Positions 53,376 through 63,755 of a stretch of DNA of 64,000 bases are shown piece after piece (the first letter of the stretch is position 1; the number at the start of each line of letters is the position of its first letter). The DNA is from Alphaproteobacteria bacterium (lineage in GTDB: Bacteria > Pseudomonadota > Alphaproteobacteria > JAQWUY01), in assembly GCA_029250225.1 (NCBI GenBank), contig JAQWUY010000010.1, positions 1 through 64,000 of the forward strand, given 5' to 3'. Both the position numbers and the translations under genes were made by a program. The notes beneath the pieces are model-generated. The model saw only the letters and a program-made list of their open reading frames with translations, made no database searches and was not told the origin of the DNA.

Positions 53376-54414
53376 TTTCTTCTCCTATTGCTTTTGATAA
53401 TAATGGCGGAACGGCATTTCCAATTTGTTTACAAATTTCTGTTTTTTTACCATAAAAAATAAAGCTATCATTAAAACTTTGTATTCTAGCAGCCTCGCGC
53501 ATAGTTATAGATCTGTTTAAAAATGGATGAGAGTTTTTACCATTTGATGGTGTGTCAAATCTTGTATCAATAGTTGGAGAAGGTTTATCCCACTCTAATC
53601 TACCCCAAGTAGTCGAAAATTTTTGTTTTCCGTGCATTTCAATTGGTAAAAACTCTTTTCCTTTTTCGGGAGGAATCATAGATAATTTTTCTAATGCTAC
53701 ATTAGAGTGATTAGTTGCAATGTGATTATATAAATATTCACTGTCTTTTAATTGTTCTTGATATTTTGAACTAGTTTCTTTTTTATAATCTTGCTTAAAC
53801 TCACCTTCACCTGATTTTAAAAAAGCTAAATCGTATATTGCATCTTTCACAGTTTTAATTTCTTTAATTTTATTAGGTGAAATTTTATCTATTTTTTTCT
53901 TAGTTACAATTATTATTGCTCTATATCTATTTTGTGGAACACCAAAATCGACAGCATTAAAGACATCATATTGAATATTGTAACCTAATTTCTTACATTT
54001 CCTCTCTATTTGGGAAATAAAAAAACCATCTGAACTAGTTAGTAACTCTTTAACATTTTCAATCACAAAAATTTCAGGAGATATTTTTTCTACAAAATTA
54101 AAATACTCCATAAAAAGGTAGTTTCTTTCATCTTCTAACCCTCTTTTTTTTCCTTTTAAGCTAAAACCTTGGCAAGGTGGCCCTCCAATAATCATATTTA
54201 TTTTATTTTCTTTTGCTAATTCAATTATGCTATTAAATTGTTTTTTATTTTTAACATCAGCTTCTATTGTATATGAATCTGGAAAATTAGTGGCAAAAGT
54301 TTTTAGCGCATCAGTATTAAAATCAACACCTATTTTAGTTTCAAATTGTTTTACAGATTCAAAACCATATGACATACCTCCGCAACCACAAAATAAGTCT
54401 AATATCTTAAACAT
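53350..54414 (-). CDS. DNA C5-cytosine methyltransferase
   Basis: A 354-residue enzyme with all main motifs: I DLFCGCGGMSYGF, IV GGPPCQGFS (catalytic Cys), VI FVIENVKEL, VIII QNRYRAII, IX AARIQSF, X QIGNAVPP. I chose the ATG at 54414 (MFKILD), preceded by GGGA, 6 nt away; the longer frame to 54510 would cover the promoter. There is no N-terminal HTH extension of the kind some autoregulating C5 methylases have. It is first in a two-gene methylase operon. Confidence 0.95.
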   Translation of the reverse strand: MFKILDLFCGCGGMSYGFESVKQFETKIGVDFNTDALKTFATNFPDSYTIEADVKNKKQFNSIIELAKENKINMIIGGPPCQGFSLKGKKRGLEDERNYLFMEYFNFVEKISPEIFVIENVKELLTSSDGFFISQIERKCKKLGYNIQYDVFNAVDFGVPQNRYRAIIIVTKKKIDKISPNKIKEIKTVKDAIYDLAFLKSGEGEFKQDYKKETSSKYQEQLKDSEYLYNHIATNHSNVALEKLSMIPPEKGKEFLPIEMHGKQKFSTTWGRLEWDKPSPTIDTRFDTPSNGKNSHPFLNRSITMREAARIQSFNDSFIFYGKKTEICKQIGNAVPPLLSKAIGEEIARKFLKL

Positions 54415-54464
54415 TCTAATTCCCATAATACTATTTATAGCACAATATACTATTAGAAATAAAG

Positions 54465-54510
54465 TATCAAAATAAATTATGTATTTATTTTGATAATATA
54501 ATTCTGTCAA
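54465..54510 (-). promoter_or_regulatory. Methylase operon promoter with overlapping 12-bp palindrome operator
   Basis: Minus-strand TTGACA (54505-54510) and TAAATA (54482-54487) are 17 nt apart. A perfect inverted repeat, TATCAAAATAAA and TTTATTTTGATA (54465-54476 and 54484-54495, 7-nt spacer), covers the -10 and the likely start. This geometry fits a repressor site. The repressor is not apparent in the window. Confidence 0.62.
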
Positions 54511-54540
54511 TAAAAAATAATTTTAATTACTATAAAATCA

Positions 54541-54589
54541 AGATAATGTGAACGAAGACTAGATATAACTAGGCGAGCAAACATTATCT
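54541..54589. repeat. Nested palindrome between pnp and the restriction-modification island
   Basis: AGATAATGT (54541-54549) pairs with 54581-54589, and inside it CTAG-ATATAA-CTAG (59-72) forms a second hairpin. Read on the minus strand it lies 20 nt past pnp and is followed by a moderately T-rich stretch, so it may be the pnp terminator. An island-boundary site is an alternative. Confidence 0.4.
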
Positions 54590-54608
54590 CGATAATATTC
54601 AATTAAAA

Positions 54609-56714
54609 TTATTTTTCTTTACCTGTTTTTTGGTCAACAGCTTTCATAGATAATTTAACTTTACCGCGTTCGAAACCAATACATTTTACGAAAACTTCAT
54701 CGCCTTCTCTTACAACATCAGTTGTGTTTTCTGTACGAGAATTTTGTAATTCAGAAATATGTACTAAGCCATCACTATTAGGTAAGAAATTAACAAATGC
54801 ACCAAAATCCATACATTTAACAACTTTACCTTTATAAATAGCGCCTACTTCTGGTTCAGCAACTATATCTTCAACCCAACTACGAGCTTTCTTCAATGAA
54901 TTACCATCAACAGCTGAAATACGAATTGTACCATCTTCTTCAATATCGATTTTTGCACCTGTTGTTTCAGTAATCTCACGAATTACCTTACCACCAGAAC
55001 CAATTACTTCACGAATTTTATCGACTTTAATTTTGAATGTTTCCATTTTTGGTGCATAATCTGATACTTCTGTGCTAGCCGTTGAAATTGTTTTTTCCAT
55101 TTCACCCAATATATGATTACGACCATCTTTTGCTTGTTCAAGAGCTGTTTTCATAATATCGAATGTTATAGATGTAATTTTGATATCCATTTGTAATGCA
55201 GTAATACCATCTTTTGTACCAGCTACTTTAAAGTCCATATCACCTAAGTGGTCTTCATCGCCCATAATATCAGATAATACAGCAAAATCATCACCTTCTT
55301 TAATCAATCCCATAGCAATACCGGCACAAGGTTGTTTCAATGGAACACCTGCATCCATTAATGACATAGATGAACCACAAACCGAAGCCATAGAAGAAGA
55401 ACCATTAGATTCAGTTATTTCAGATACTACACGAATAGTATAAGGGAAATCTTCTTTGTTTGGCATTAATGGATTAATTGCACGCCACGCTAGTTTACCG
55501 TGACCAATTTCACGACGACCTGTTGAACCCATTCTACCAACTTCACCAACAGAATAAGGCGGGAAATTGTAATGTAACATAAATGCTTCTTTTGCTAAAC
55601 CGTCAAGACTATCAACCATTTGCTCATCAACAGAAGTTCCAAGTGTTGCAACAACTAAAGCTTGAGTTTCTCCGCGGGTAAACAAAGAAGAACCGTGTGT
55701 ACGCTTTAACAAGCCCGTTTCTGTTTCTATTTGACGAACATCTGATAAACCGCGTCCATCAATTCGTTTTGATGTAGATAATATGTTACCGCGAACAATA
55801 TCTGCTTCTATTTTTTTAAGCATTCCACCAACTTTTACGAAGCTAATTTCTTCACCGAATTTTTCTTCAATTGCTGTAATTGCATTTTCTTTTGCTAAAC
55901 TAATTGCAGAAACTCTTTCTTGTTTACTAACTATTTTGTATGCTTTTTCTAAGTCAGCTTTTACAATTTTTTCTAGTTCAGCTTTTACATCTGCTTCCCA
56001 AGATTCAGATTCTGGTAATTCCCATTTTTCTTTTGATGCTTCTTTGGCAAAATCGTTAATTAAATCAATAATATCTTGATATGCTTTTGCTCCAAATTCA
56101 ACTGCACCTAACATAATTTCTTCTGATAGTTGAGATGCTTCAGATTCAACCATCAAAACACCTTCTTTTGTACCTGCTACGACTAAGTCAAGGTCAAGTC
56201 CCGCAATTTCTTTCATTGCTGGGTTAAGTATGTAATCACCGCCTTTGTAGCCAACCCTAGCACATCCAACCGGTCCCATAAATGGAACACCAGAAATAGA
56301 AAGGGCTGCCGATACACCAATCATAGCTGTAACATCAGATTCATTTTCTAAATCGTGCTCAATAACTGTTGCAACAACTTGTGTTTCATTTTTGAACTTT
56401 TCACCAAACAACGGGCGAATTGGTCTATCAATTAATCTTGAAATTAATGTTTCTCTTTCAGTTGGTCTTGCTTCGCGACGGAAAAATCCACCTGGTATTT
56501 TACCAGATGCATAGTATTTTTCCTGATAATTAACAGTTAGTGGAAAAAAATCAACATCTGGATTTGCAGTCTTTGCAGATGTTGCATTACACATAACAGT
56601 AGTTCCACCATAAGTAACAATAACTGAACCACCAGCTTGACGGGCGATTTTACCAGTTTCAATTGTTAATGTTTTACCACCCCATTCAATAGATTTTTTT
56701 ACAATATTAAACAT
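54609..56714 (-). CDS. pnp: Polynucleotide phosphorylase
   Basis: PNPase is the phosphate-dependent 3'-5' exonuclease of RNA decay. The 701-residue protein has two RNase PH-like halves ([22 protein letters not shown] and [31 protein letters not shown]), then KH ([15 protein letters not shown]) and S1 ([20 protein letters not shown]) domains. I chose the ATG at 56714 (MFNIVKK) with AGGA upstream; the frame to 56759 has no ribosome site. It follows rpsO, as in most bacteria. Confidence 0.97.
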   Translation of the reverse strand: MFNIVKKSIEWGGKTLTIETGKIARQAGGSVIVTYGGTTVMCNATSAKTANPDVDFFPLTVNYQEKYYASGKIPGGFFRREARPTERETLISRLIDRPIRPLFGEKFKNETQVVATVIEHDLENESDVTAMIGVSAALSISGVPFMGPVGCARVGYKGGDYILNPAMKEIAGLDLDLVVAGTKEGVLMVESEASQLSEEIMLGAVEFGAKAYQDIIDLINDFAKEASKEKWELPESESWEADVKAELEKIVKADLEKAYKIVSKQERVSAISLAKENAITAIEEKFGEEISFVKVGGMLKKIEADIVRGNILSTSKRIDGRGLSDVRQIETETGLLKRTHGSSLFTRGETQALVVATLGTSVDEQMVDSLDGLAKEAFMLHYNFPPYSVGEVGRMGSTGRREIGHGKLAWRAINPLMPNKEDFPYTIRVVSEITESNGSSSMASVCGSSMSLMDAGVPLKQPCAGIAMGLIKEGDDFAVLSDIMGDEDHLGDMDFKVAGTKDGITALQMDIKITSITFDIMKTALEQAKDGRNHILGEMEKTISTASTEVSDYAPKMETFKIKVDKIREVIGSGGKVIREITETTGAKIDIEEDGTIRISAVDGNSLKKARSWVEDIVAEPEVGAIYKGKVVKCMDFGAFVNFLPNSDGLVHISELQNSRTENTTDVVREGDEVFVKCIGFERGKVKLSMKAVDQKTGKEK

Positions 56715-56879
56715 ATTTTTTTTATTCCTTTTTTGTCTTGTCGCAGAATCCATTTCCACGATTTTTTTCTAATCTTTAATCCTATTATAGATTTCCAAAT
56801 GATAGATACCACAAAACAACAAAAAAAGCCAATTTAAAAACAATAAGTTTCAATATTATTTATGGATTATAATAAATGA

Positions 56880-56922
56880 AAAATTAAACCCAATGAAATA
56901 TAAAAAATCATTGGGTTTAAAA
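56880..56922 (-). terminator. Intrinsic terminator between rpsO and pnp
   Basis: A 13-bp perfect stem TTAAACCCAATGA/TCATTGGGTTTAA with an A/T loop is followed on the minus strand by AATTTTTC. It lies 22 nt past rpsO and may also be an RNase processing site. Confidence 0.75.
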
Positions 56923-56944
56923 GTTAGTAGATTTAAATCAAATC

Positions 56945-57214
56945 TTATCGGCGTAAACCTAATTTTTTGATTAAATCTTGGTAACGAGTTTCAGATTTCT
57001 TTTTAAGATAACCTAATAAACTACGGCGTTGACCTACCATAGATAATAATCCACGACGAGAGTGGAAATCTTTGTGGTTTTCTTTCATATGTTCTGTAAT
57101 TGCATTAATTCGATGCGTTAAGATAGCAACTTGTACTTCTGGTGAACCAGTATCATTTTCTGCTTTACCAAATTCTTTAACAATTTCAGCCTTTTTTTCT
57201 GTTGTAATAGACAT
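56945..57214 (-). CDS. rpsO: 30S ribosomal protein S15
   Basis: The 89-residue S15 protein, an early 16S rRNA binder, shows [39 protein letters not shown] and the C-terminal IKKLGLRR. It follows truB by 1 nt in the rimP-to-rpsO group. Normal. Confidence 0.98.
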   Translation of the reverse strand: MSITTEKKAEIVKEFGKAENDTGSPEVQVAILTHRINAITEHMKENHKDFHSRRGLLSMVGQRRSLLGYLKKKSETRYQDLIKKLGLRR

Positions 57215-57215
57215 T

Positions 57216-58148
57216 TCAATTTTCCTTTTTCAGTACCGGTTTATTAAATACCCTTACTGGTTTTAACATTCCATCAACAACACGACCAAATCCGTATATG
57301 TGTGTAGTTGTTGAAATTACTAACAAATCATAGTTAGCATATTCAGCAAGGTGCGAACCACCAAAAGATTGTCCAGATTGAAACTTTCCAGCCTTCTTGT
57401 CCGCGACAGTCAACACCGGGATACCGTCCAGCGAAGACTCTATTGATAATACTAAATCATCAATTTCAGTGTATTTATGCGTTATTTCTTGGAATTTTGC
57501 AAGCGTTAATGCATTTTTTAAGTCATAAACACCAACGCGAGTTCTGCGAAGTGAAGTCAAATAACCAACACTACCTAGTGATTTTGCGATATCTGCACCA
57601 AGAGTACGAACATAAGTTCCCTTGCCACAAATTACCTTGAAAACCGCTGATTTGCTTGATTCCCACTCTATAAACTGTAAATCTTTTATTAAAACTTTTC
57701 GTTCTGGGATATCGAAATCTTGACCTTGTCTTGCCAAATCATAGGCTCTTTTACCATCGATTTTTATAGCACTGTATGCAGGTGGAATCTGAGTTATTTC
57801 GCCAATAAATCTTGGTAATATGTCTAAAATCTGCTGTTTTGTTGGAATCATATCACTGGTTTGTGTGACTATTCCTTCTGTATCCAAGGTATCTGTTGTT
57901 TTTCCAAATTCAAGTGTAAAAACATATTCTTTTTCCGCATCTTGAATAAATTGTATTGTTTTAGTACCAAGTCCCAAAGCAATAGGTAAAATACCGCTAG
58001 CAAACGGGTCAAGAGTGCCGGCGTGTCCAACTTTTTGTGCATTTAATGACTTTTTGACTTTTGAAACAACAGGAGTTGAGCCTATACCCACAGGTTTATC
58101 TATTATTACCCAACCATCGATGGCAACAACTTTTGTATTTTTACCCAT
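57216..58148 (-). CDS. truB: tRNA pseudouridine-55 synthase TruB
   Basis: TruB isomerises U55 in the T loop of tRNAs. The 310-residue protein has [14 protein letters not shown], the catalytic aspartate in [19 protein letters not shown], and RDYDLARQG-like [29 protein letters not shown] is also intact. It stands 5 nt after rbfA. Confidence 0.96.
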   Translation of the reverse strand: MGKNTKVVAIDGWVIIDKPVGIGSTPVVSKVKKSLNAQKVGHAGTLDPFASGILPIALGLGTKTIQFIQDAEKEYVFTLEFGKTTDTLDTEGIVTQTSDMIPTKQQILDILPRFIGEITQIPPAYSAIKIDGKRAYDLARQGQDFDIPERKVLIKDLQFIEWESSKSAVFKVICGKGTYVRTLGADIAKSLGSVGYLTSLRRTRVGVYDLKNALTLAKFQEITHKYTEIDDLVLSIESSLDGIPVLTVADKKAGKFQSGQSFGGSHLAEYANYDLLVISTTTHIYGFGRVVDGMLKPVRVFNKPVLKKEN

Positions 58149-58153
58149 TGGTA

Positions 58154-58534
58154 TTAATCTTCACGGTTTTTAGTTTTATTTAACAAATGAGTTATTTCTT
58201 GGGCATAATCAAAAGATTTATCTAGCTTAAAAACAATTTTTGGATGAACTCGTAAATCAATAGTTTTTGCTACATAATGTTTAAATTGATTGGCATTACG
58301 ATTTAATGCGAATATTATTCTTTCGCCATCATCTTGACCTAATGCTATTGCATAAACAACAGCATTACGCAAATCAGGCGATATAGAAACTTCTGTAACA
58401 GAAACTACAATACCCTTTAAATCATCATCATACAAATCACCACGAAAAATCATATCACTAATTGCTTGGCGAACTTGTTCACCTACTCTTAGTTGGCGTT
58501 GCGATGGTGGTTTTCCAGCTCTATTTTTTGTCAT
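58154..58534 (-). CDS. rbfA: Ribosome-binding factor A
   Basis: RbfA helps 16S rRNA maturation and 30S assembly. The 126-residue KH-type protein shows RQLRVGEQVRQAISDMIFRGD and VSVTEVSISPDLRNAVVYA with LRVHPKIVFKLDKSFDYA. It lies 4 nt from infB and 5 nt from truB. Confidence 0.95.
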   Translation of the reverse strand: MTKNRAGKPPSQRQLRVGEQVRQAISDMIFRGDLYDDDLKGIVVSVTEVSISPDLRNAVVYAIALGQDDGERIIFALNRNANQFKHYVAKTIDLRVHPKIVFKLDKSFDYAQEITHLLNKTKNRED

Positions 58535-58538
58535 TTAA

Positions 58539-60947
58539 TTATATTTGTCGTTGTTTTTCAACTTTTTCAAAGCATTCAACAACATCACCTTCTTTAATAT
58601 CGTCATAATTTTCAAACATCATACCACATTCGTAATTTTGTTTTACTTCTTTGGCATCATTTTTTTCACGTTTTAATTGTTTTAATGAACCTTCGTAAAT
58701 AACAACATCATCTCGTAACAAGCGAACACCAGCCCCTCGTTTTACGATACCACTATTTACATAACAACCGGCAATATTACCAAGTTTTGTTACTTTAAAT
58801 ACTTGGCGAATTTCAGCATAACCTATCAAGTTTTCACTAATTTCTGGTGCTAACATACCACTAAGCATTTGTTTTACATCATCAATCAAATCATAAATAA
58901 TTGAATAATATCTTAAATCTTGATTATTCTTTTCAGCTAAATCACGAGCCTGAGAATTAGCACGAACATTAAAACCAAATATCAAGCCATTCATTGATGA
59001 AGCCAAACTAACATCTGACTCTGTTATACCACCTGTACCTGAATGAACAACATTTACTTTTATTTCATCATTATCAAATTTTGAAACCGAGCTTTTTATT
59101 GCTTCAACCGAACCTTGAGTATCAGCCTTAATAATAATTGGCAATTCTTTGATTTGACCTTGCTTGATTTGAGCAAATATATCGTCTATTGAACCTTTAC
59201 TAGCAGAAACAATATTTTTTTCTTCTAGTTCTTTTTTAATACGATATTCTGTAATTTGTCTAGCCTGTGCTTCATTTTCAACAACAACAAATTCATCACC
59301 TGCTTGCGGTGCACCGTTCCAACCAAGTACCTCTACTGGTAAAGATGGGCCTGCATCTTTTTGGTTTTTACCTTTATCATTGATAATAGATCTAACACGA
59401 CCCCACTGTGTACCGGCAACAAAAATTTGTCCATTTCTTAATGTACCTTTTTGAATTAAAACAGTTGCAACAGAACCACGACCTTTTTCCATTTTTGCTT
59501 CCACAATGTGTCCGCGAGGATTTGCATTTGGATTTGCTTTTAATTCCAATAAATCAGATTGTAACAAGATAGCTTCTTCTAACTTATCAAGGTTTTTACG
59601 AAGTTTTGCTGACACTTCAACTGCCAACACTTCACCACCGAAATGTTCAGTTTGCACACTGTGTTCTAATAGTTGTGTTTGGACTTTTTGTGCATCTGCT
59701 CCTTCTACATCAATTTTATTGATTGCTACAATAATAGGAACATTTGCAGCTTGTGCGTGATTAATTGCCTCTATCGTTTGTGGCATAATACCATCATTGG
59801 CGGCAACAACAAGTACAACTATATCAGTAACATTCGCACCCCTTTGACGCATTTGCGTAAATGCTTCGTGACCTGGTGTATCCAAGAAAGAAATTGAACG
59901 CCCATTCGATAGTGTAACATTATAGGCACCTATGTGTTGAGTAATTCCACCAGCTTCACCACTCACAACATCAGTTTCCCTTAGTGCATCAAGTAATGAA
60001 GTTTTACCGTGGTCAACATGACCCATAATTGTTACAACTGGCGCACGAGTTTCTAGTGTTTCAGGTGCATCATTTTCATCACTTATCAAAATATCTTCTA
60101 CATCACTTTCAGAAACGCGTGTAAATTTATGTCCGAATTCACTAACGATTAATTCAGCAGTATCAGCATCAATTTGTTGGATTGAATTTGCCATAATTCC
60201 CAATTTCATTAATTCTTTAATTACATCAGCTGTTCTTTCAGCCATTCTGTTAGCTAAATCACCGACTGTAATAGTTTCAGGAATAACAACTTCGCGAACA
60301 ATTTTTTCTTTGCTCATTAATGCCTCACGAGCTTTAATTTTTTCTTTTTCACGGCGACGACGTACACTTGCAAGTGATGGACCCGCTGGTGTATCAAAAT
60401 TTTCATCTGATTCAGTTAGTGCATCAGCAACTGTAAACTTAGTTTTTTGACGGCGTTCTGGTTCACCTTTTCTAGCTTTTTTCGGAGCTTTGAATTTTTC
60501 TTTTTCCTTTTCAACGCTATCTTTGGTGTTTTTAACAACAGGATTTACAACAGGCGGTGAAACATTATTGCTTTCAGCCGGTTTATCTGATGATGTTTTT
60601 TGTTCAACAGATTTTTTAACTGTTTCTGTTTCTTTTTGACGGCGTTCTGCCATTTCTTTGCGTTTATCTGCTTCTTCTTTAAGCCTTGTTTGTTCTTGTG
60701 AACGGATTACAGCATCTTCCGCATCTTTTCTTAATTTTTTAGAAACATCACCTGCATTTTCTAATATTTTCATTTTTCTTTTAATATCAGAATTATTTTT
60801 TTTATCTTCGTTTCCAGTATTTTTGATCGGAGATGTTTTTTTAACACCCAATCCGCCAATAGTTATAGGTTTTTTGGCAATAGGTTTGCCACCTATTGTC
60901 CTACCACCTATTGACAATGGTTTTTTTATATTTTTATCATCACTCAT
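58539..60947 (-). CDS. infB: Translation initiation factor IF-2
   Basis: IF-2 is the GTPase that brings initiator tRNA to the ribosome. The 802-residue protein has a long charged N-terminal part rich in Lys and Glu (about 1-200), GTPase motifs G1 IMGHVDHGKTSL, G3 DTPGHEAF and G4 NKIDVEGA, and the C-terminal domains including ADTQGSVEAI and the final GMMFENYDDIKEGDVVECFE. The ATG at 60947 overlaps the ylxR stop as TAATG and gives GGAG-7 nt spacing, better than the ATG two codons earlier. Confidence 0.97.
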   Translation of the reverse strand: MSDDKNIKKPLSIGGRTIGGKPIAKKPITIGGLGVKKTSPIKNTGNEDKKNNSDIKRKMKILENAGDVSKKLRKDAEDAVIRSQEQTRLKEEADKRKEMAERRQKETETVKKSVEQKTSSDKPAESNNVSPPVVNPVVKNTKDSVEKEKEKFKAPKKARKGEPERRQKTKFTVADALTESDENFDTPAGPSLASVRRRREKEKIKAREALMSKEKIVREVVIPETITVGDLANRMAERTADVIKELMKLGIMANSIQQIDADTAELIVSEFGHKFTRVSESDVEDILISDENDAPETLETRAPVVTIMGHVDHGKTSLLDALRETDVVSGEAGGITQHIGAYNVTLSNGRSISFLDTPGHEAFTQMRQRGANVTDIVVLVVAANDGIMPQTIEAINHAQAANVPIIVAINKIDVEGADAQKVQTQLLEHSVQTEHFGGEVLAVEVSAKLRKNLDKLEEAILLQSDLLELKANPNANPRGHIVEAKMEKGRGSVATVLIQKGTLRNGQIFVAGTQWGRVRSIINDKGKNQKDAGPSLPVEVLGWNGAPQAGDEFVVVENEAQARQITEYRIKKELEEKNIVSASKGSIDDIFAQIKQGQIKELPIIIKADTQGSVEAIKSSVSKFDNDEIKVNVVHSGTGGITESDVSLASSMNGLIFGFNVRANSQARDLAEKNNQDLRYYSIIYDLIDDVKQMLSGMLAPEISENLIGYAEIRQVFKVTKLGNIAGCYVNSGIVKRGAGVRLLRDDVVIYEGSLKQLKREKNDAKEVKQNYECGMMFENYDDIKEGDVVECFEKVEKQRQI

Positions 60948-61531
60948 TAACATTCTCCATCAAAGTACATTTTTAATCTTATCATCTCTATATTTAGTAT
61001 ATCTGATATACCACACTTTTTTATTCCTGCATAGGTGACATTTTCACTAGCAAAAACTTTGTTTAATTCCTGTTTTTTCAAAAAAGTGTAAAATGGTAAT
61101 TCAAACATTCTACACATACCAGAAATTTTATTTTTCCCATCACTGTCATCACTAGCACAAATAACCAAAGCGCATTTTTGTGACTTTAATAGTTCTTTTA
61201 CCTTCTCAAAACCATTTATTGCCATACCTGAACGCCTTGCCAAGGAAATTATTTCAAAAATTCTTTTTCTTAACATAACTTCACAGGTATTTACCAAGTC
61301 TTGTTTTACAACAACCGATTTCTTAGCCGACTTAGAAAAAATATTCTTTTCGACAGCTTGTGTAATTAATTCTTTGTTACAATCAACCCACATTCCTCGA
61401 CCTGGTAAATTTCCCTTTATATCAACAACAACATTATTATTAGGGTCAACAACAAACCTAATCATATGTTTTTTAAGTTTAATATTACGACTTACAATAC
61501 AACAGCGTTTTAATTCCTCTGTTTTTTTCAT
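60947..61531 (-). CDS. ylxR: YlxR (DUF448) protein fused to an L7Ae-like domain
   Basis: A 194-residue RNA-binding protein. Residues 1-90 are YlxR (RCCIVSRNIKLKKHMIRFV, GNLPGRGMWVDCNKE). Residues about 95-190 resemble an L7Ae-type domain (ISLARRSGMAINGFEKVKELLKSQKCALVICASDDSDG). This fusion is the standard alphaproteobacterial form between nusA and infB. The exact role is unclear; one idea is regulation through RNase P or ribosome assembly. Confidence 0.9.
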   Translation of the reverse strand: MKKTEELKRCCIVSRNIKLKKHMIRFVVDPNNNVVVDIKGNLPGRGMWVDCNKELITQAVEKNIFSKSAKKSVVVKQDLVNTCEVMLRKRIFEIISLARRSGMAINGFEKVKELLKSQKCALVICASDDSDGKNKISGMCRMFELPFYTFLKKQELNKVFASENVTYAGIKKCGISDILNIEMIRLKMYFDGEC

Positions 61532-61569
61532 ATTTTTTCCTAAATAATAATATTTAGTTAGAACATAAA

Positions 61570-63096
61570 CTATTCTTCGCCTTGCTCGTCCTCGTCAAAC
61601 CAACCAGCACTTTGTCTTGCTTGCAATATAATATTAGCAGATTCATCTTCTGTAATACCTAGTTCAGCCAAGAACTCAGTAAGTTCATCTGATGATAAGT
61701 CAGCTAAATCATCTAGTGTTTTAATATCATTTTCTGCTAGCTTAACAATAGCAATACCGCCACCTAAGAAATCAACAAGATCTTGCTCAACATTTAATTC
61801 ATTAATTGTTTTTTCAACTTGTTTAGTTTCATTTTCTATGTGTTTTTTAGCATTTTCTTGTAACGATTTAGCTGTTGCTTCATTAATGCCTTCTATTTCC
61901 ATTAATTCTTCAACTGTTATTACAGCAAATTCTTCGACAGAAGTGAAACCTTCTTTTACTAATAATAAAGCCATAACATCGTCAACACCAAGTATAGTTT
62001 TAAATATTTCAGAACGAACCTTATATTTTTCTTCATTACGCTTTTGAGATTCTTGCTCGGTAATAAGATCTAGATCCATTTTCAACATTTTACTTGCCAA
62101 ACGAACATTTTGCCCACGGCGTCCAATAGCTAATGATAATTGACTTTCATCTACAACTACTTCTACTTTTTCACTAGCATCATCAATAATTACCTGTGAA
62201 ACTTGTGCTGGTTGTAAAGCTTTTTTCACCAACGATTCAGTAGCTTCAGTGTATTCAATAATATCAATTTTTTCACCTATTAATTCTGATACTACTTGTT
62301 GAACTCTCGAACCACGCATACCAACACACGAACCAACAGGATCCATTCCAGCTTCATTTGCTCGCACACAAATTTTAGCACGACTTCCTGGGTCTCTTGC
62401 AACAGATAATATTTCTATTGCTCCTTCTTCTATTTCAGGAACTTCTTGACGGAATAAAGCCACCAAAAATTCTGGATGCGTTCTAGATACAAAAATCTGC
62501 GGGCCTCTTTGTTCACGGCGAACATCATATAAATATGCACGCACATTATCACCACGGCGTAGGTTTTCTCGTCCTATGCTTTCATCACGAGTCATAACAG
62601 CCTCTGCCATACCTAAGTCTATAGTAATATTATTATATTCAACTCGCTTAACCGTACCTGAAACAATTTCACCTACACGGTCTTTGTAATCATTGTATTG
62701 CTTATCTCGCTCTGCATCACGGACTTTTTGTACGATTACTTGTTTTGCTGTTTGTGCTGCAATTCTTCCGAATTCAATTGGTGGTAATTCATCAATAATG
62801 AATTCACCAACATTTAAATTAGGGTGTGAAACTTTTGCACCTGCAAGAGTAATTTGTGTCATATCATTTTCTATGTCATCTTCGGTAGCAACAATTTCCG
62901 TATATCTTGCTAGGTCAACATAACCATTTTCACGATTAATTTTTGCACGAATATCAAATTCTAACCCGTACTTAGATGTTGCTGCCCTTTGAATTGCTGA
63001 TTCAAGAGCCTCTATGACTTGTGATACTTCAATACCTTTTTCACGAGCAACTGTACTAGCTATCGTAAGCATATCTGTGCGATTTGAATGTTCCAT
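61570..63096 (-). CDS. nusA: Transcription termination/antitermination factor NusA
   Basis: NusA binds RNA polymerase and nascent RNA. The 508-residue protein has the N-terminal domain, an S1 domain (GEIVSGTVKRVEYNNITIDLG), KH domains (DPVGSCVGMRGSRVQQVVSEL and SLAIGRRGQNVRLA), and two C-terminal acidic repeats. The ATG at 63096 has AGGAG 6 nt upstream; TTG at 63102 is an alternative. A NusA-type factor would be the kind needed at the leader terminators noted at 26.8 and 37.8 kb. Confidence 0.97.
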   Translation of the reverse strand: MEHSNRTDMLTIASTVAREKGIEVSQVIEALESAIQRAATSKYGLEFDIRAKINRENGYVDLARYTEIVATEDDIENDMTQITLAGAKVSHPNLNVGEFIIDELPPIEFGRIAAQTAKQVIVQKVRDAERDKQYNDYKDRVGEIVSGTVKRVEYNNITIDLGMAEAVMTRDESIGRENLRRGDNVRAYLYDVRREQRGPQIFVSRTHPEFLVALFRQEVPEIEEGAIEILSVARDPGSRAKICVRANEAGMDPVGSCVGMRGSRVQQVVSELIGEKIDIIEYTEATESLVKKALQPAQVSQVIIDDASEKVEVVVDESQLSLAIGRRGQNVRLASKMLKMDLDLITEQESQKRNEEKYKVRSEIFKTILGVDDVMALLLVKEGFTSVEEFAVITVEELMEIEGINEATAKSLQENAKKHIENETKQVEKTINELNVEQDLVDFLGGGIAIVKLAENDIKTLDDLADLSSDELTEFLAELGITEDESANIILQARQSAGWFDEDEQGEE

Positions 63097-63123
63097 TTTC
63101 AACTCCTTTTAGTTTTTATACTA

Positions 63124-63630
63124 CTATTTATTTATAGCTTCTACTTCTTGGCTACAAAATTTAATTAATTCATCAGTTAGAATAAGTTTTGCGAAAAATA
63201 TGTTATTAAAATCAATATTTTCACTATTATTATCAACAACTAATGTAATTACATCATTATCAATTCCTTCAATAATTCCACGATAACGACGGCGACCTGT
63301 TTCAGTTTGTGTTTTTAATTCAACTTTAACCTCAAAACCAACAAATTTTTCCCAATCTTGGTGACGAACCAAAGGGCGGTCAATACCTGGTGTTGATACT
63401 TCCAAGTTATAAGCTGTTTGAATAGGATCTTCAACATCTAAAATTGCTGAAATGCTACGCGATGCATTTTCACAATCATTTACATCAACCGGAGTCCCAT
63501 CTAAGCGATCAACCATTATTTGTAAAACCTTGTCATCACCACCCATAATACGGATACTTACAACCCACAAACCAATGTCAGTAAGGGTTGGCGATATTAA
63601 GTTTTTTATTTTTTCATTAATTGTACTCAT
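63124..63630 (-). CDS. rimP: Ribosome maturation factor RimP
   Basis: RimP helps mature the 30S subunit. The 168-residue protein shows IGLWVVSIRIMGGDDKVLQIMVDR, DVNDCENASRSISAILDVEDPI and YNLEVSTPGIDRPLVRHQDWEKFVG. I set the start at ATG 63630 (MSTINEK), with GAG about 6 nt upstream; a frame up to 63684 is not supported. First gene of the nusA-infB operon. Confidence 0.95.
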   Translation of the reverse strand: MSTINEKIKNLISPTLTDIGLWVVSIRIMGGDDKVLQIMVDRLDGTPVDVNDCENASRSISAILDVEDPIQTAYNLEVSTPGIDRPLVRHQDWEKFVGFEVKVELKTQTETGRRRYRGIIEGIDNDVITLVVDNNSENIDFNNIFFAKLILTDELIKFCSQEVEAINK

Positions 63631-63699
63631 CATTATCTCACTAAAAAAGGCGGATTTGAGAACAAATCCACCCTTAAAATTCATTATTAAGTTGATAAA

Positions 63700-63728
63700 A
63701 TATTAATATAATTCTAGTATAAAGTCAA
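63700..63728 (-). promoter_or_regulatory. Promoter of the rimP-nusA-infB operon
   Basis: Minus-strand TTGACT (63723-63728) and TAATAT (63700-63705), 17 nt apart, lie about 70 nt before rimP. The divergent photolyase gene begins 28 nt to the right of the -35. Confidence 0.6.
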
Positions 63729-63755
63729 GGGAATATATAATATAAGTGGAATAAA

